A stretch of DNA of 64,000 bases. Source: Desulfosudis sp034189195 (GTDB lineage Bacteria; Desulfobacterota; Desulfobacteria; Desulfobacterales; Desulfosudaceae). Each line of letters starts with the position of its first letter. Within the stretch, counting starts at the first letter, position 1. The DNA is taken from contig JAXHVI010000140.1 in assembly GCA_034189195.1 (NCBI GenBank), positions 10,962 to 74,961 on the forward strand, read 5' to 3'. Below the pieces are notes generated by a model. The model made no database searches. It saw nothing but the letters and a program-made list of their open reading frames with translations, and had not been told where the DNA came from. Shown here in pieces: positions 51,709 through 61,180 of the stretch. Made by a program: the position numbers and the translations under genes.

Positions 51709-52141
51709 GATGCATTCCTCCTGCAATGGGTTTTATGCGGGTTTATCACGAGCCCTGCCGGGCGGGTGTATGTCAGCAACCTGACCGTGTGGGGCAGGAC
51801 GCGGCGTGCGAAGCAGTGGCGTACATGAATATCTATCAACTCTCCGGCGCAAAACGCAACCCTTAATTTTTAACTGTGGCGCCGGGTAATGCCGCCATGG
51901 CAGCGCCCCCCGCATTCCCGTCGCCTATTTGCAATTTTGTAATTTATTATGAATTATAATGCCAAATTTGTAAGTACCGTCCTTTTCTCCCCCATGGGTA
52001 AAAATAAAAAATAATTATATTCCAGCCATATAATCATTGACGGCGTGTTGGCATGGTAGTTGCTGAATACGGGAACAACGGTTTGTGGTTTCTATTGATA
52101 ACCACATTTTAACGGGAAACTAAAAGTCTCAGGAGAAAGCA
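51709..52141. other. Divergent regulatory region between glnA and glnN
   Basis: About 430 bases, AT-rich in its right half. It carries the sigma54-type site for glnN at 52049-52064. No equally good site is visible for glnA on the minus strand; that promoter remains unidentified. Confidence 0.5.
52049..52064 (+). promoter_or_regulatory. Sigma54 (-24/-12) promoter of glnN
   Basis: TGGCATGGTAGTTGCT matches TGGCACRNNNNTTGCW at all fixed positions but one (T for C at position 6). The predicted start is about 12 bases downstream, near 52076, giving a leader of about 65 bases to ATG 52142. Nitrogen genes are classic sigma54 targets. Confidence 0.75.
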
Positions 52142-54313
52142 ATGAGCGGACGAGCAAAGCTGTTAGCGGCAATCAACGGAAATGGCGCGCCCAGGGCCAC
52201 ATTGGATTATAAGGAAAAAAATTCCATTGATCTGTTTGGCGAGAATGTTTTCAGCATGGCTGTCATGAAGAAGCGGCTGCCCAAGGATATCTATAAATCA
52301 TTGGCCAGGACCGTTGAAAATTTTTGCTTGATGGACGCCTCCATTGCGGATGTCGTGGCAAACGCCATGAAGGAGTGGGCCATTCAGAAAGGGGCCAGCC
52401 ATTACGCCCATGTTTTTTTTCCTCTCACGGGGGCCACGGCTGAAAAACACGACAGTTTTCTGGCGCCGGATCTGTCCGGAAACGCAATGGCCGAATTTTC
52501 AGGAAAAACCCTGATCCAGGGAGAACCGGATGCGTCCAGCTTTCCCAGCGGCGGGCTTCGCCAGACATTTGAAGCAAGAGGATATACCGCCTGGGATGTA
52601 ACAAGCCCGGCTTATATCATGGAAAGCACGAACGGCGCGACCCTCTGCATTCCAACGGCGTTTGTGTCGTGGACCGGCGAGGCCCTGGATAAAAAGACGC
52701 CGATCCTGCGGTCCATGCAGGCCTTGAATAAGCAGGCCCAGAGGATTTTAAATCTGTTTGGGGATCATTCAGGCAAAATCGTCTCCGCGACATGCGGGCC
52801 TGAGCAGGAGTATTTTTTGATTGATAAACATTTTTATTCCGCACGGCCGGATATCCAGGCCACGGGCAGGACCCTTTTCGGGGCGCCGTCTCCCAAGGGA
52901 CAGCAGTTTGATGATCATTACTTCGGGGCTATTCAGGATCGCGTGCTGGCCTTTATGTTTGAGGTGGAACGGGAGCTCTATAAGCTGGGAATCCCCGTCA
53001 AGACAAGACACAATGAAGTCGCTCCCGGGCAGTTCGAGGTCGCCCCGGTATTTGAGACGGCGAACCTGGCGACAGACCATCAGCAACTGATCATGGTGAT
53101 GCTCAAGAAAATCGCCAAAAAACACGGCATGGAGTGCCTGCTTCATGAAAAGCCCTTTGCCGGGATTAACGGTTCGGGAAAACACTGCAACTATTCGTTT
53201 GGAAACGCGAGCCAGGGCAATCTTCTTGACCCGGGCAAGACCCCCCATGAGAATGCGCAATTCCTCGTCTTCTGCGCCGCGATCATCAGGGGTGTTCATA
53301 AATATGCCAAAGTGTTAAGAGCGGTTGTCGCCTCGGCTGCCAACGACCACCGCCTTGGTGCCAATGAAGCGCCGCCGGCCATTCTTTCGATCTTCCTGGG
53401 CGACCAGCTCACCGATGTTTTTGAGCAGATCAAGAAAGGCGGCGCCACCTCGTCAAAAGAACCCGGTACCATGAAAATAGGGGTTGACGCACTGCCGGAG
53501 CTCCCGAAAGATGCCGGAGACCGTAACAGAACCAGCCCGTTCGCGTTCACGGGCAACCGTTTCGAGTTCCGGGCCGTGGGTTCGGATCAGTCCATTTCCG
53601 GGCCGATTGTCGCGATGAACACCATATTCGCGGAGTCGATTGATTACATCGCCACTGAACTTGAAAAAGAGACCGGTGGCGATTCGTCAAAGCTGAACGC
53701 CGCGGTTCAAAAGGTTTTGAAAAAGATTATCGACAAGCACGGCGCCATTATTTTTAACGGAGACAATTATACGGATGCCTGGCAGAAAGAGGCGGCCGGA
53801 AGGGGACTTCCCAACATGAAGACCACCCCGGAAGCGCTGCCGGTTCTCATTGAAGATGATGTGATCGCGCTTTTCAGCAAGTACGGCGTCCTTTCGGAAA
53901 AGGAAATGAAAAGCCGCTATGAGACCTATCTGGAACAGTATAATCTCAAAATAGAGGTCGAAGCGAAAACAGCCATTGAAATGGCCCGGACAATTGTTTA
54001 CCCCGCCGCAGTTCGGTATCAGACGGAGCTTGCCGAAAGCTGCCTCAAGATGAAAGGGCTGAGCATGACGGCGGAGACATCGCTACTCAAGGAGGTCACC
54101 GGTCTTATAAAGGAATTAAAGGCCGGTATTGAGGCGCTTGAATCTCTTATCGGGCACAAAAAGAATGATAAGCTTGCCGAGGCAAAGACGTACTGCAAGA
54201 AAGTGCTGCCGGCCATGGCCGCCCTCAGGCAGGTGGTGGACAGGCTCGAAGGCGTGGTCGCGGACGATCTCTGGCCCCTTCCCACCTATCAGGAGATGCT
54301 GTTTATCCGTTAA
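52142..54313 (+). CDS. glnN: Glutamine synthetase type III
   Basis: A 723-residue GSIII, far longer than GSI (about 440-470). CAGGAGA precedes the ATG. Family features: SHYAHVFFPLTGATAEKHDSF, PSGGLRQTFEARGYTAWD, GPEQEYFLID, TRHNEVAPGQFEVAP, EKPFAGINGSGKHCNYSFGN and NRTSPFAFTGNRFEFRAVGS with the C-terminal helical insert ending YQEMLFIR. It makes glutamine under nitrogen limitation. A sigma54 site at 52049-52064 fits such control. Its own terminator follows at 54352-54385. Confidence 0.93.
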   Translation: MSGRAKLLAAINGNGAPRATLDYKEKNSIDLFGENVFSMAVMKKRLPKDIYKSLARTVENFCLMDASIADVVANAMKEWAIQKGASHYAHVFFPLTGATAEKHDSFLAPDLSGNAMAEFSGKTLIQGEPDASSFPSGGLRQTFEARGYTAWDVTSPAYIMESTNGATLCIPTAFVSWTGEALDKKTPILRSMQALNKQAQRILNLFGDHSGKIVSATCGPEQEYFLIDKHFYSARPDIQATGRTLFGAPSPKGQQFDDHYFGAIQDRVLAFMFEVERELYKLGIPVKTRHNEVAPGQFEVAPVFETANLATDHQQLIMVMLKKIAKKHGMECLLHEKPFAGINGSGKHCNYSFGNASQGNLLDPGKTPHENAQFLVFCAAIIRGVHKYAKVLRAVVASAANDHRLGANEAPPAILSIFLGDQLTDVFEQIKKGGATSSKEPGTMKIGVDALPELPKDAGDRNRTSPFAFTGNRFEFRAVGSDQSISGPIVAMNTIFAESIDYIATELEKETGGDSSKLNAAVQKVLKKIIDKHGAIIFNGDNYTDAWQKEAAGRGLPNMKTTPEALPVLIEDDVIALFSKYGVLSEKEMKSRYETYLEQYNLKIEVEAKTAIEMARTIVYPAAVRYQTELAESCLKMKGLSMTAETSLLKEVTGLIKELKAGIEALESLIGHKKNDKLAEAKTYCKKVLPAMAALRQVVDRLEGVVADDLWPLPTYQEMLFIR

Positions 54314-54351
54314 CCGGGCGTTCGGTATCCATTATTATAGTTTGATAGCAC

Positions 54352-54385
54352 AAAAAAGTCCTTTCCGTTTGGAAAGGACTTTTTG
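54352..54385 (+). terminator. Intrinsic terminator after glnN
   Basis: Stem AGTCCTTTCC with GGAAAGGACT around loop GTTT, flanked by A and T runs (54352-54357 and 54381-54384), so it can work in both directions. It lies 39 bases after the glnN stop. Confidence 0.85.
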
Positions 54386-54823
54386 TTCCGGGATGACAGT
54401 TTGTATTTTTAAAAACCGTCTGGAAAAAATTATAATATACTGTATTTTATATAAAAAAACACAAACATCGAAAAATTTCATAAGAGGTAAAAATCCAGGC
54501 CATCGTGTCTCGGTTCATCTTCCCGAGGTCGAATGACGTCATCGACGTGAAATACAATCCCCTGAATCCGAATGAAGTGGCTCTTGTCAATTAGTGCTTA
54601 TTTATTAGTAGGCAATTCAGGAGTTCCGGGTGCACCATACCGAACAGTCAGGATTAGCGAGGTTTTGTGAGTGGCGGCGGTTCAACAGGTTTTACCGCAC
54701 TGGGGTGCGGCGCTCCCGGGAACCGGCATGGGTTGTTTTGCCCTGCTTTCTTTTCAACGTCCGTCCCCAGGGCACAAAGGCCCGTTCCGGCGTTATTCTG
54801 AATGGTCCTTTCCGGACACAAAT

Positions 54824-54858
54824 AAAAAAGGCGCCGAAGGTTTTTCCTTCGACACCTT
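54824..54858 (-). terminator. Intrinsic terminator after sat
   Basis: On the minus strand GGTGTCGAAGG pairs with CCTTCGGCGCC (two G-U pairs) around loop AAAAA, followed by TTTTTTATTT. It starts about 31 bases after the sat stop. Confidence 0.8.
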
Positions 54859-54888
54859 TTGTTTCTGAGTCAGCCCGCGGGCAGCCGA

Positions 54889-56163
54889 TTAATTACCGGT
54901 GGCGGCCTTGTGGGTCTTGATGGCGACCTTTTCGGTCAGGCCGGCATAGTACTCGCGCAGAATGTCGAGGACCTCTTTACGACCAAAGTGATCGGGAATC
55001 GGGGTGCCTTCGGAAAGGCCCTTGCGCAGCATGGTGCCGGAGAGCATTACCCGGTCTTCCTTGGAATGGGGGCAGGTTCTCAGGGAGGCCATGCCGTCGC
55101 ACTTCAGGCAGTAGAAGGTCCAGTCGATCTTCAGCGGGGTGCAGAGCAGGGCTTTGCCGGGCTCGGCCGGGGCGGGAATCTTGTCAAAGATGGTCTGGGC
55201 TTCAAACATGCCGTAGAAATCGCCCACGCCGGCATGGTCGCGGCCGATGATCATGCGGGAGCAGCCGTAGTTCTGGCGGAAGGTGGCGTGCAGCAGGGCT
55301 TCCCGGGGACCGGCATAGCGCATATCAAGGGGATAGCCGCCCTGAACAACATGCTTTTCCACGAAGTAGTTTTTCACCAGGACATCGATGCACCGGACGC
55401 GAACTTCCGCGGGAATGTCACCGGGCTTGAGGTTGCCCACCAGGGAGTGAATGTAAACGCCGTCGCACACGTCCACGGCGATCTTGCACAGGTGCTCGTG
55501 GGAGCGGTGCATGGGGTTTCTCAGCTGCAGGGCCGCGATCTCTTTCCAGCCTCTTTCCTCGAAGATCTTCCGGGACTCGGCGGGACGATGGTAGATGCCC
55601 TTGTACTTCACGGGATACTCGCCCTCGGACAGGACCTTAACCGGGCCGGCCAGGTTCACTTCCTTCTGGCTCATGACCATCTGGACACCGGGATGGTCAT
55701 CCGTGGCGATTTTCCAGAAGTCGTCGGCCGTGGGGGTGCCTTCACCCATGAAGACCTTTTCGCATTCGTACTTCTTGTCCGCATCGGTCATCTCGTACTT
55801 CTCGGTGACCTTCATGGTGGCCATGATTTCGTCGGTTTCCGGATCGACCAGGGCGACCTCTTCACCTACGTTGATTCCGGCGGCCAGATCTTTTGCCGCG
55901 TCCAGGCAGACCGGAACCGGCCAGAAGGTGCCGTCGGCCAGCAGGAAGTTGTCACAGACACCCTTCCAGTCAGCCTTGGTCATGAAACCGGTCAGCGGGG
56001 AAAAACCGCCGATGCCGATCATGATCAGGTCGCCTTTGGCCCGGGGGCTCAGAGGGACTTTCTTCAGGCCGGCGGCTTTCTTTAATTCTGCCTCTTTCGC
56101 GCTGCCTTCCAGAAGGCAGACGGTCAAACCCTTACCGCCATGCGGTGCAATCAAGTTACTCAT
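54889..56163 (-). CDS. sat: Sulfate adenylyltransferase (ATP sulfurylase), dissimilatory type
   Basis: A 424-residue single-chain ATP sulfurylase. ATG 56163 has AAGGAGAT upstream. ATP/sulfate motifs: LQLRNPMHRSHE (QxRNP and HxxH), GRDHAGVGDFYG, and the zinc-site Cys/His pattern CLKCDGMASLRTCPHS. It activates sulfate to APS, the first cytosolic step of sulfate respiration; no APS kinase domain is attached. Single copy with its own promoter and terminator suggests strong expression. This gene is one of the main reasons to assign the window to a sulfate reducer. aprAB and dsr genes are outside the window. Confidence 0.95.
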   Translation of the reverse strand: MSNLIAPHGGKGLTVCLLEGSAKEAELKKAAGLKKVPLSPRAKGDLIMIGIGGFSPLTGFMTKADWKGVCDNFLLADGTFWPVPVCLDAAKDLAAGINVGEEVALVDPETDEIMATMKVTEKYEMTDADKKYECEKVFMGEGTPTADDFWKIATDDHPGVQMVMSQKEVNLAGPVKVLSEGEYPVKYKGIYHRPAESRKIFEERGWKEIAALQLRNPMHRSHEHLCKIAVDVCDGVYIHSLVGNLKPGDIPAEVRVRCIDVLVKNYFVEKHVVQGGYPLDMRYAGPREALLHATFRQNYGCSRMIIGRDHAGVGDFYGMFEAQTIFDKIPAPAEPGKALLCTPLKIDWTFYCLKCDGMASLRTCPHSKEDRVMLSGTMLRKGLSEGTPIPDHFGRKEVLDILREYYAGLTEKVAIKTHKAATGN

Positions 56164-56251
56164 CGTCAACGATCTCCTTTTTCAATGTTGTTGATCAACT
56201 ATAAGGCTTGCTCATGTCGCCTGTTAATTTCTCCGGTTGAATAAAGCAATT

Positions 56252-56280
56252 ACCATAAACCACGGCCGTGTTGATGTCAA
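56252..56280 (-). promoter_or_regulatory. Promoter of sat
   Basis: On the minus strand a perfect TTGACA (56275-56280) and TATGGT (56252-56257) with a 17-base spacer. The predicted start is about 80 bases before the sat start. Confidence 0.55.
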
Positions 56281-56405
56281 TATAAATCTTGTAAAATCCG
56301 GTTGGACCGGTATAATTACTCCGCTTGTTCAACGGTACCTGCCGTCGGTTCCGGTCATGGTAAAAGAACCAACCATTCAAATATGTTAAGCGAACAGGAA
56401 TTGAT

Positions 56406-58871
56406 ATGCTGGAGACCTATCTGTCTGAAGAAAAAGAGCGCCTGGCCCTGGGCCTTCCGGCCCGGCCGTTGACCGAAGCCCGGACCCTGGCCCTGTGTGA
56501 CCTGCTGGAGGCGCCTCCAGCAGGCAGGGAGGCCCTGCTGCTGGATCTGCTGACCCATCGGGTGCCCCCCGGCGTGGACGAGGCGGCAAAAGTCAAGGCC
56601 GCGTTTCTTGGCGCCATTGCCCGGCAGGAGAAGCACTCTCCCCTGATCAACGAGGAAAAGGCCGTGGCCCTGCTGGGCACCATGCTGGGGGGATACAGCA
56701 TTCGGCTTCTTATTGATTTTCTGGATGTGGCCGACCTTGCCCCGCTGGCGGCCGAGCAGTTGTGCCAATCCATTTTTGTTTTTGATGATTACCGGACCGT
56801 GACGGCCATGGCGGCGGAAAATCCCCATGCAGCGGCAGTGGTGGACGCATGGAAAACGGCCCAATGGTTTTCAGGCCGGCCCCCGGTGGCCGAGAAAATC
56901 ACCCTGACGGTCTTCCGCGTGGACGGCGAGATCACCACCGATGACTTTTCACCGGCCGGCCAGGCCGGCACCCGGTCCGACATTCCGCTGCACGCCCTTT
57001 CCATGCTTCAGACCCGATACGAAAGTCCTCTGGAAACCATGGCCGAGTTAAAGCAGAAGGGGTATCCGCTGGCCTTTGTGGGGGACGTGGTGGGCACGGG
57101 ATCGTCGCGCAAGTCGGCGGTCAACTCCCTGGTCTGGCACATCGGCCACGATATTCCCCATGTGCCGAACAAGCGCCGGGGCGGTGTGGTGCTGGGCGGC
57201 AAGATCGCCCCCATCTTTTTCAATACCCTTGAAGATGCCGGGGCCCTGCCCATAGAGTGTGACGTATCGGCCCTCGCTCATGGCGACACGGTTTCGATTT
57301 TTCCCCATGATGGCCGGATCGTCAACGAAACCACCGGAAAAGAGGTGGCCCGGTTTGTGCTCAAGTCCCCGGTACTGCTGGACGAGGTGCGGGCAGGGGG
57401 CCGCATTGCCCTGATCGTGGGCCGGACCCTGACCAACAGCGTGCGGCGCGACCTGGGGCTGGCCGATGCCGATATCTTTACCGTTCCGTCCCGCCCGGAA
57501 AAACCGGCCGGCGGCTTCACCCTGGCCCAGAAGATCGTGGGCGCGGCCTGTGGAAAGGACGGAGTGGTGCCGGGAGAGTACTGCGAACCGGTCGTGGCCA
57601 CCGTGGGCTCCCAGGATACCACCGGCAGCATGACCCGGGATGAATTAAAGGAGCTGGCCTGTCTTTCCTTTGGCGCCGACCTGGTGATGCAGTCCTTTTG
57701 TCATACCGCCGCTTACCCCACGGACAACGACAAGATCATGCATGCCGATTTGACCGCTTTTTTCACCCAGCGGGGCGGCATCGCCCTTCGGCCCGGCGAC
57801 GGCGTGATTCACTCCTGGATCAACCGCATGCTGCTGCCCAATACCGTGGGCACCGGCGGAGATTCTCACACCCGGTTTCCCGTGGGCATCAGCTTTCCCG
57901 CGGGATCAGGACTGGTGGCCTTTGCCGCGGCAACCGGCAGAATGCCCCTGGACATGCCTGAATCGGTACTGGTAAAATTTTCCGGCCAGCGCCGGCCCGG
58001 CATCACACTTCGAGACATGGCGAACATGATCCCCTATGCCGCCGTTTCCCGGGGCTTTCTGACCGTTGAAAAAAAGAACAAGCAGAATCTGTTTTCCGGC
58101 CGTATTCTGGAGATGGAAAGCGAAGCGGACCTGACCGTGGCCCAGGCCTTTGAACTGACCGATGCCTCGGCGGAACGGTCCGCCGCCGCCAGCACCATCC
58201 GGCTGAACATCGAGCGGGTGGTCGAGTTTGTGAAAGGCAACGTGGCCCTGCTGAAAGACCTTCTGGCCCTGGGGTACCGGGATGCCGGCACCATCTCCCG
58301 CCGCATAGAGGCCATGCAACAGTGGCTGGCCGACCCGGTCCTGATCCAGGCGGACGCGGACGCCCAGTATGCCGCGGTTCTTGAAATCGATTGCGACGCC
58401 TATGACCAGCCAATCCTGGCCTGCCCCAACGATCCTGACGATGTGCGCCTGCTCTCTGATGTGGCCGGCACTGCCATCGACGAGGTGTTTATCGGCTCCT
58501 GCATGACCAATGCCTCCCATTTCCGGAACGCGGCCGCCATTCTCGGGCAGGCGGACAGGCTGAAGGCAACGTTGTGGATCACGCCCCCCACCCGCATGGA
58601 CCGCGATATACTGGCCGCGGAAAATCACCTGGCCGTGTTTGAGAATCTGGGCGCCCGCATAGAGATTCCAGGCTGCTCCCTCTGCATGGGCAACCAGGCC
58701 CGGGTGTCGCCCGGCGCGGTGGTGATGTCCACCTCCACCCGCAATTTTCCCAACCGCATGGGCGATGACACAAAAGTCTTTCTCGGCTCCGCCGAGGTGG
58801 CCGCGGTGTGCGCCATTCTGGGCCGCATTCCCACGGTGGATGAGTATCAAGACATGGTGAATATGTTGTAA
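56406..58871 (+). CDS. acnB: Aconitate hydratase B
   Basis: An 821-residue AcnB. The domain order is the AcnB-type order: HEAT-like domain and swivel domain first (DDFSPAGQAGTRSDIPLHAL, GTGSSRKSAVNSL), then the Fe-S domains. Catalytic and cluster residues: TGSMTRDELKEL, SFCHTAAYPT, GTGGDSHTRFP, GSCMTN and CSLCMGNQARV. It isomerises citrate and isocitrate in the TCA cycle, and the family can also act on 2-methylisocitrate. The TATGTTAAGCGAACAGGAATTGAT stretch gives a modest ribosome site (AGGA). It ends before the terminator at 58883-58924. Confidence 0.93.
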   Translation: MLETYLSEEKERLALGLPARPLTEARTLALCDLLEAPPAGREALLLDLLTHRVPPGVDEAAKVKAAFLGAIARQEKHSPLINEEKAVALLGTMLGGYSIRLLIDFLDVADLAPLAAEQLCQSIFVFDDYRTVTAMAAENPHAAAVVDAWKTAQWFSGRPPVAEKITLTVFRVDGEITTDDFSPAGQAGTRSDIPLHALSMLQTRYESPLETMAELKQKGYPLAFVGDVVGTGSSRKSAVNSLVWHIGHDIPHVPNKRRGGVVLGGKIAPIFFNTLEDAGALPIECDVSALAHGDTVSIFPHDGRIVNETTGKEVARFVLKSPVLLDEVRAGGRIALIVGRTLTNSVRRDLGLADADIFTVPSRPEKPAGGFTLAQKIVGAACGKDGVVPGEYCEPVVATVGSQDTTGSMTRDELKELACLSFGADLVMQSFCHTAAYPTDNDKIMHADLTAFFTQRGGIALRPGDGVIHSWINRMLLPNTVGTGGDSHTRFPVGISFPAGSGLVAFAAATGRMPLDMPESVLVKFSGQRRPGITLRDMANMIPYAAVSRGFLTVEKKNKQNLFSGRILEMESEADLTVAQAFELTDASAERSAAASTIRLNIERVVEFVKGNVALLKDLLALGYRDAGTISRRIEAMQQWLADPVLIQADADAQYAAVLEIDCDAYDQPILACPNDPDDVRLLSDVAGTAIDEVFIGSCMTNASHFRNAAAILGQADRLKATLWITPPTRMDRDILAAENHLAVFENLGARIEIPGCSLCMGNQARVSPGAVVMSTSTRNFPNRMGDDTKVFLGSAEVAAVCAILGRIPTVDEYQDMVNML

Positions 58872-58882
58872 TTTAAATGCGA

Positions 58883-58924
58883 CGCCGGTCCGGGCTTATG
58901 CCATAGGCGGGCCGGCGGTTTTTA
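58883..58924 (+). terminator. Intrinsic terminator after acnB
   Basis: Stem CGCCGGTCC with GGGCCGGCG (one G-U pair) around a 17-base loop, then GGTTTTTAC. It is 12 bases past the stop codon. Confidence 0.75.
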
Positions 58925-59167
58925 CGCCTCGTTTCCTCCACACCCTTTACTTTTCATCCCGTTTACTGATCCGCCAATTTCATGGCGATGCAGGGATGTT
59001 CCTTTCTGAAAGAGCGGGCGGATACGCCCGCCCGTTCATTTTTGCGGACAACACAGCCGGAAAATGTTTGGGCTTTCGGCGGCTGTATTGCCTGCGGGAC
59101 ACTGTTTTGGTTCGACATCGGGGTGCGCGGCCGGTATGAACCCTCTTTTTATAAGTGCTGACAGGAA
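58925..59167. other. Short gap before the broken acetyl-CoA hydrolase gene
   Basis: About 240 bases after the acnB terminator. GGGCGGATACGCCCGCCC at about 59016-59034 can form a small hairpin. I see no gene. Confidence 0.4.
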
Positions 59168-59173
59168 ATGCAT

Positions 59174-60303
59174 GTGAACAGCAGAAAGACCGTTTTTATC
59201 AAGGACATGAAAGCGTGCGTGGATTATACGATCGCCACCCTGGGCGAAAAGATCGTTCTGGCCATGCCCCTGGCCCTGGGCAAGTCCCATGCCTTTGCCA
59301 ATGAAATGTACCGCCGGGCCAAGGCGGATCCGGAGATACAGCCGCTGATGGCAACGGCCCTCTCCCTGGAAAAGCCCACAGCCTCCAGTGAGCTGGAACG
59401 GCGCATGCTGGGGCACATCGTGGACCGCATCTGGAAGGGGGTGCCGGATTTTGAATATATGCTGGACCTGCGGGCCGGCCGTATGCCGGCCAATGCCACG
59501 CTCAAGGAGTTTTATTTCCGGCCGGTTCTTTCAATTCTTCAGCAGTGCGGATTTTTCAAAAGCCACCTGCGGTATGAAAATTTCGGCATCCGGAACAATG
59601 AAACCTGGTATGCCGTCGACCTTGCGCGGGACGAAGACAACCGCCAGGCCATTCCGGACCACTGCATCGGGGACCGGCTGACAAGCGGCATCATCTGTCA
59701 CGGGTCATTTTTTATCGGGACCAACCGGTTCTACGAGTATCTGCGGCGCATGAGCGACAAAGAGCGGAAGCAGTTCATCATGACCGGCGTGGCCTATGTG
59801 AACCGGCTTTACGGCGATGAGACCATTAAACGGCTGCAGCATGAAGACGGCCGTTTCATCAATGCCGGCATGAAGGTCGCCCTGATGGGCCACGTGGTAT
59901 CGGACGCGCTTGAAAATGGAACCGTGATCAGCGGCGTGGGTGGGCAGTACAGTTTTGTATCCATGGCCCATGCGCTGGAAGATGCCCGCTCCATCCTCAT
60001 GATGCGGAGCACCAAGGATCCGGCCCATGGCGTGGACTCCAACGTGGTGTTCAACTATGCGGCCACACCACCATCCCGAGGCATCTGAAGGATATCGTGG
60101 TCACCGAGTACGGCATCGCCGACCTGCGGGGCAAGGTGGACCACGAGGTGGTCAAGCGCCTGCTTCATATCGCTGATTCCCGGTTTCAACCTGAGCTGCT
60201 GGAAAAGGCAAAAAAGGCGGGGAAGGTGGCCCGGGATTACCAGATTCCCGCGTGCTACCGGAACAACTACCCCGAAGCCCTGGCCGATGATGGTGCGTTG
60301 TAA
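59174..60303 (+). pseudogene. Acetyl-CoA hydrolase/transferase with internal deletion and frameshift
   Basis: Starts at GTG 59174 (CAGGAA upstream) or ATG 59168. The N-terminal piece (to LKEFYFR, about residue 115) and the C-terminal domain (GTNRFYEYLRRMSDKERKQFIMTG, RLQHEDGRFINAGMKVALMG, SGVGGQYSFVSMAHAL) match the CoA-transferase family, but the expected segment between, with CoA-binding and other core parts, is missing (about 150-200 residues). In addition, near 60060 two extra bases (GC) break the frame: before them VDSNVVFNYA..., after them HTTIPRHLKDIVVTEYGIAD continues in frame to 60303. The enzyme cannot be intact. It would have interconverted acyl-CoA and acetate. Confidence 0.7.
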
Positions 60304-60308
60304 CCGGT

Positions 60309-60647
60309 TTATATGAAATTGACCTGGGCCACGGTTTCCCGCTGCTGAATGATTTTTTGAATTTTTGCCTGATCCGCCGGTGATGTTACCGGACAAACGG
60401 CGGATACCGGGTTTCCATCGGCATCCACCCGGTAGTGCCACTGGTCGAGAAACCCCTGTACCATGGCATAGGTCAACCCCCCAAATCCGCAGCAGGTGGT
60501 GTCAAACAGGGCATCGGCCACCAGGTAAAGAACCTCCCGGCCGTCAACGGCCAGCCGCACCTCTTTTCGAATGGTGTAGTGCCCGCCAATGGCGGTGATT
60601 TCCCGGTTTAACTCCAGATGGGCGTAATCATGCGCGTCGTGGCTCAT
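60309..60647 (-). CDS. Conserved small protein with a CC motif, unknown function
   Basis: A 112-residue protein from ATG 60647, with GAGGAG nine bases upstream; a longer start is possible. Notable stretch: LVADALFDTTCCGFGGLTYAMVQGFL, with two adjacent Cys, and later CPVTSP, so a metal or redox role is conceivable. The first part (LELNREITAIGGHYTIRKEV) resembles a beta-sheet domain. No signal peptide. I do not recognise a named family. It converges on the broken CoA-transferase gene. Confidence 0.6.
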   Translation of the reverse strand: MSHDAHDYAHLELNREITAIGGHYTIRKEVRLAVDGREVLYLVADALFDTTCCGFGGLTYAMVQGFLDQWHYRVDADGNPVSAVCPVTSPADQAKIQKIIQQRETVAQVNFI

Positions 60648-60872
60648 TGGATTTGGCTCCTCTGTTGAGAACAATCCCTCAGGATATTTAAACACCCCTG
60701 TATTTTTACGAATTCATTTTAAAAAGCAAGGATTTTCAGTCCGACTCGTATGGCGATTTTTCATGGGACAGGCGGATTTTGGGTCGGTCACCCGTGCCTG
60801 TTGTCTTATCTGTCGGCTCCCGCTAAAGATGACGCTCAAGATCAGGGACACTTCAATAACAGAAGAACAGAA
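60648..60872. other. Gap between divergent genes
   Basis: About 225 bases with the likely promoters of the genes at 60309-60647 and 60873 on. No convincing boxes are found. Confidence 0.35.
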
Positions 60873-61163
60873 ATGGCATACATTGACCGATGTGACTGGA
60901 GCCGATGCACCGAGTGCGGACAGTGTCTGATGCAGTGTCCGGTGCTGGAAATGGACAAGCCGGCCGCGGTGAGTGCGATTCGTAACCTGATTCAGGGGAA
61001 ACCCGCTCCCGAGGTGTTTGAAAGGCCGGGGTGGGGATCAGCGTATGGTCGAGATTCCCCTTTTTATGGTTTGTTCGACGGGCAACATCCTTTGAATCGG
61101 TTGTGGGACACCCCAGGGGATCTGTTGGGTAATGCAGTTCTGAATCCATGGGGAAGCCCCTAA
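60873..61163 (+). pseudogene. 4Fe-4S oxidoreductase N-terminal fragment
   Basis: From ATG 60873: MAYIDRCDWSRCTECGQCLM then QCPVLEMDKPAAVSAI, the first 4Fe-4S cluster site (CxxCxxC...CP) and following helix of HdrC/GlpC-type Fe-S oxidoreductases. From about 61030 (RPGWGSAY onward) the residues no longer fit, and the frame ends at 61163 without the second cluster or CCG domains. The gene has lost most of its length, perhaps to the same kind of deletion seen elsewhere here. Confidence 0.55.
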
Positions 61164-61180
61164 CAAATTCAGAGAAAAAT

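Larger units (their letters stand above)
54314..54888. other. Region between glnN and sat, with terminators and gene debris
   Basis: About 575 bases. It holds the glnN terminator (54352-54385) and the sat terminator (54824-54858). Between them, 54484-54594 reads as 36 codons (VKIQAIVSRFIFPRSNDVID, then NPLNPNEVALVN, TAG) that look like a real protein's end but lack a start and ribosome site. Confidence 0.4.

Noticed and set aside
50419..51828. 469-codon plus-strand frame opposite glnA
   Set aside because: Shadow of glnA; glnA has full glutamine synthetase motifs.
51964..51980. Minus-strand TGGCATTATAATTCAT as sigma54 site for glnA
   Set aside because: The -12 element (TTCAT) lacks the required GC.
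54859..56085. 408-codon plus-strand frame opposite sat
   Set aside because: Shadow of sat, and it starts inside the sat terminator region.
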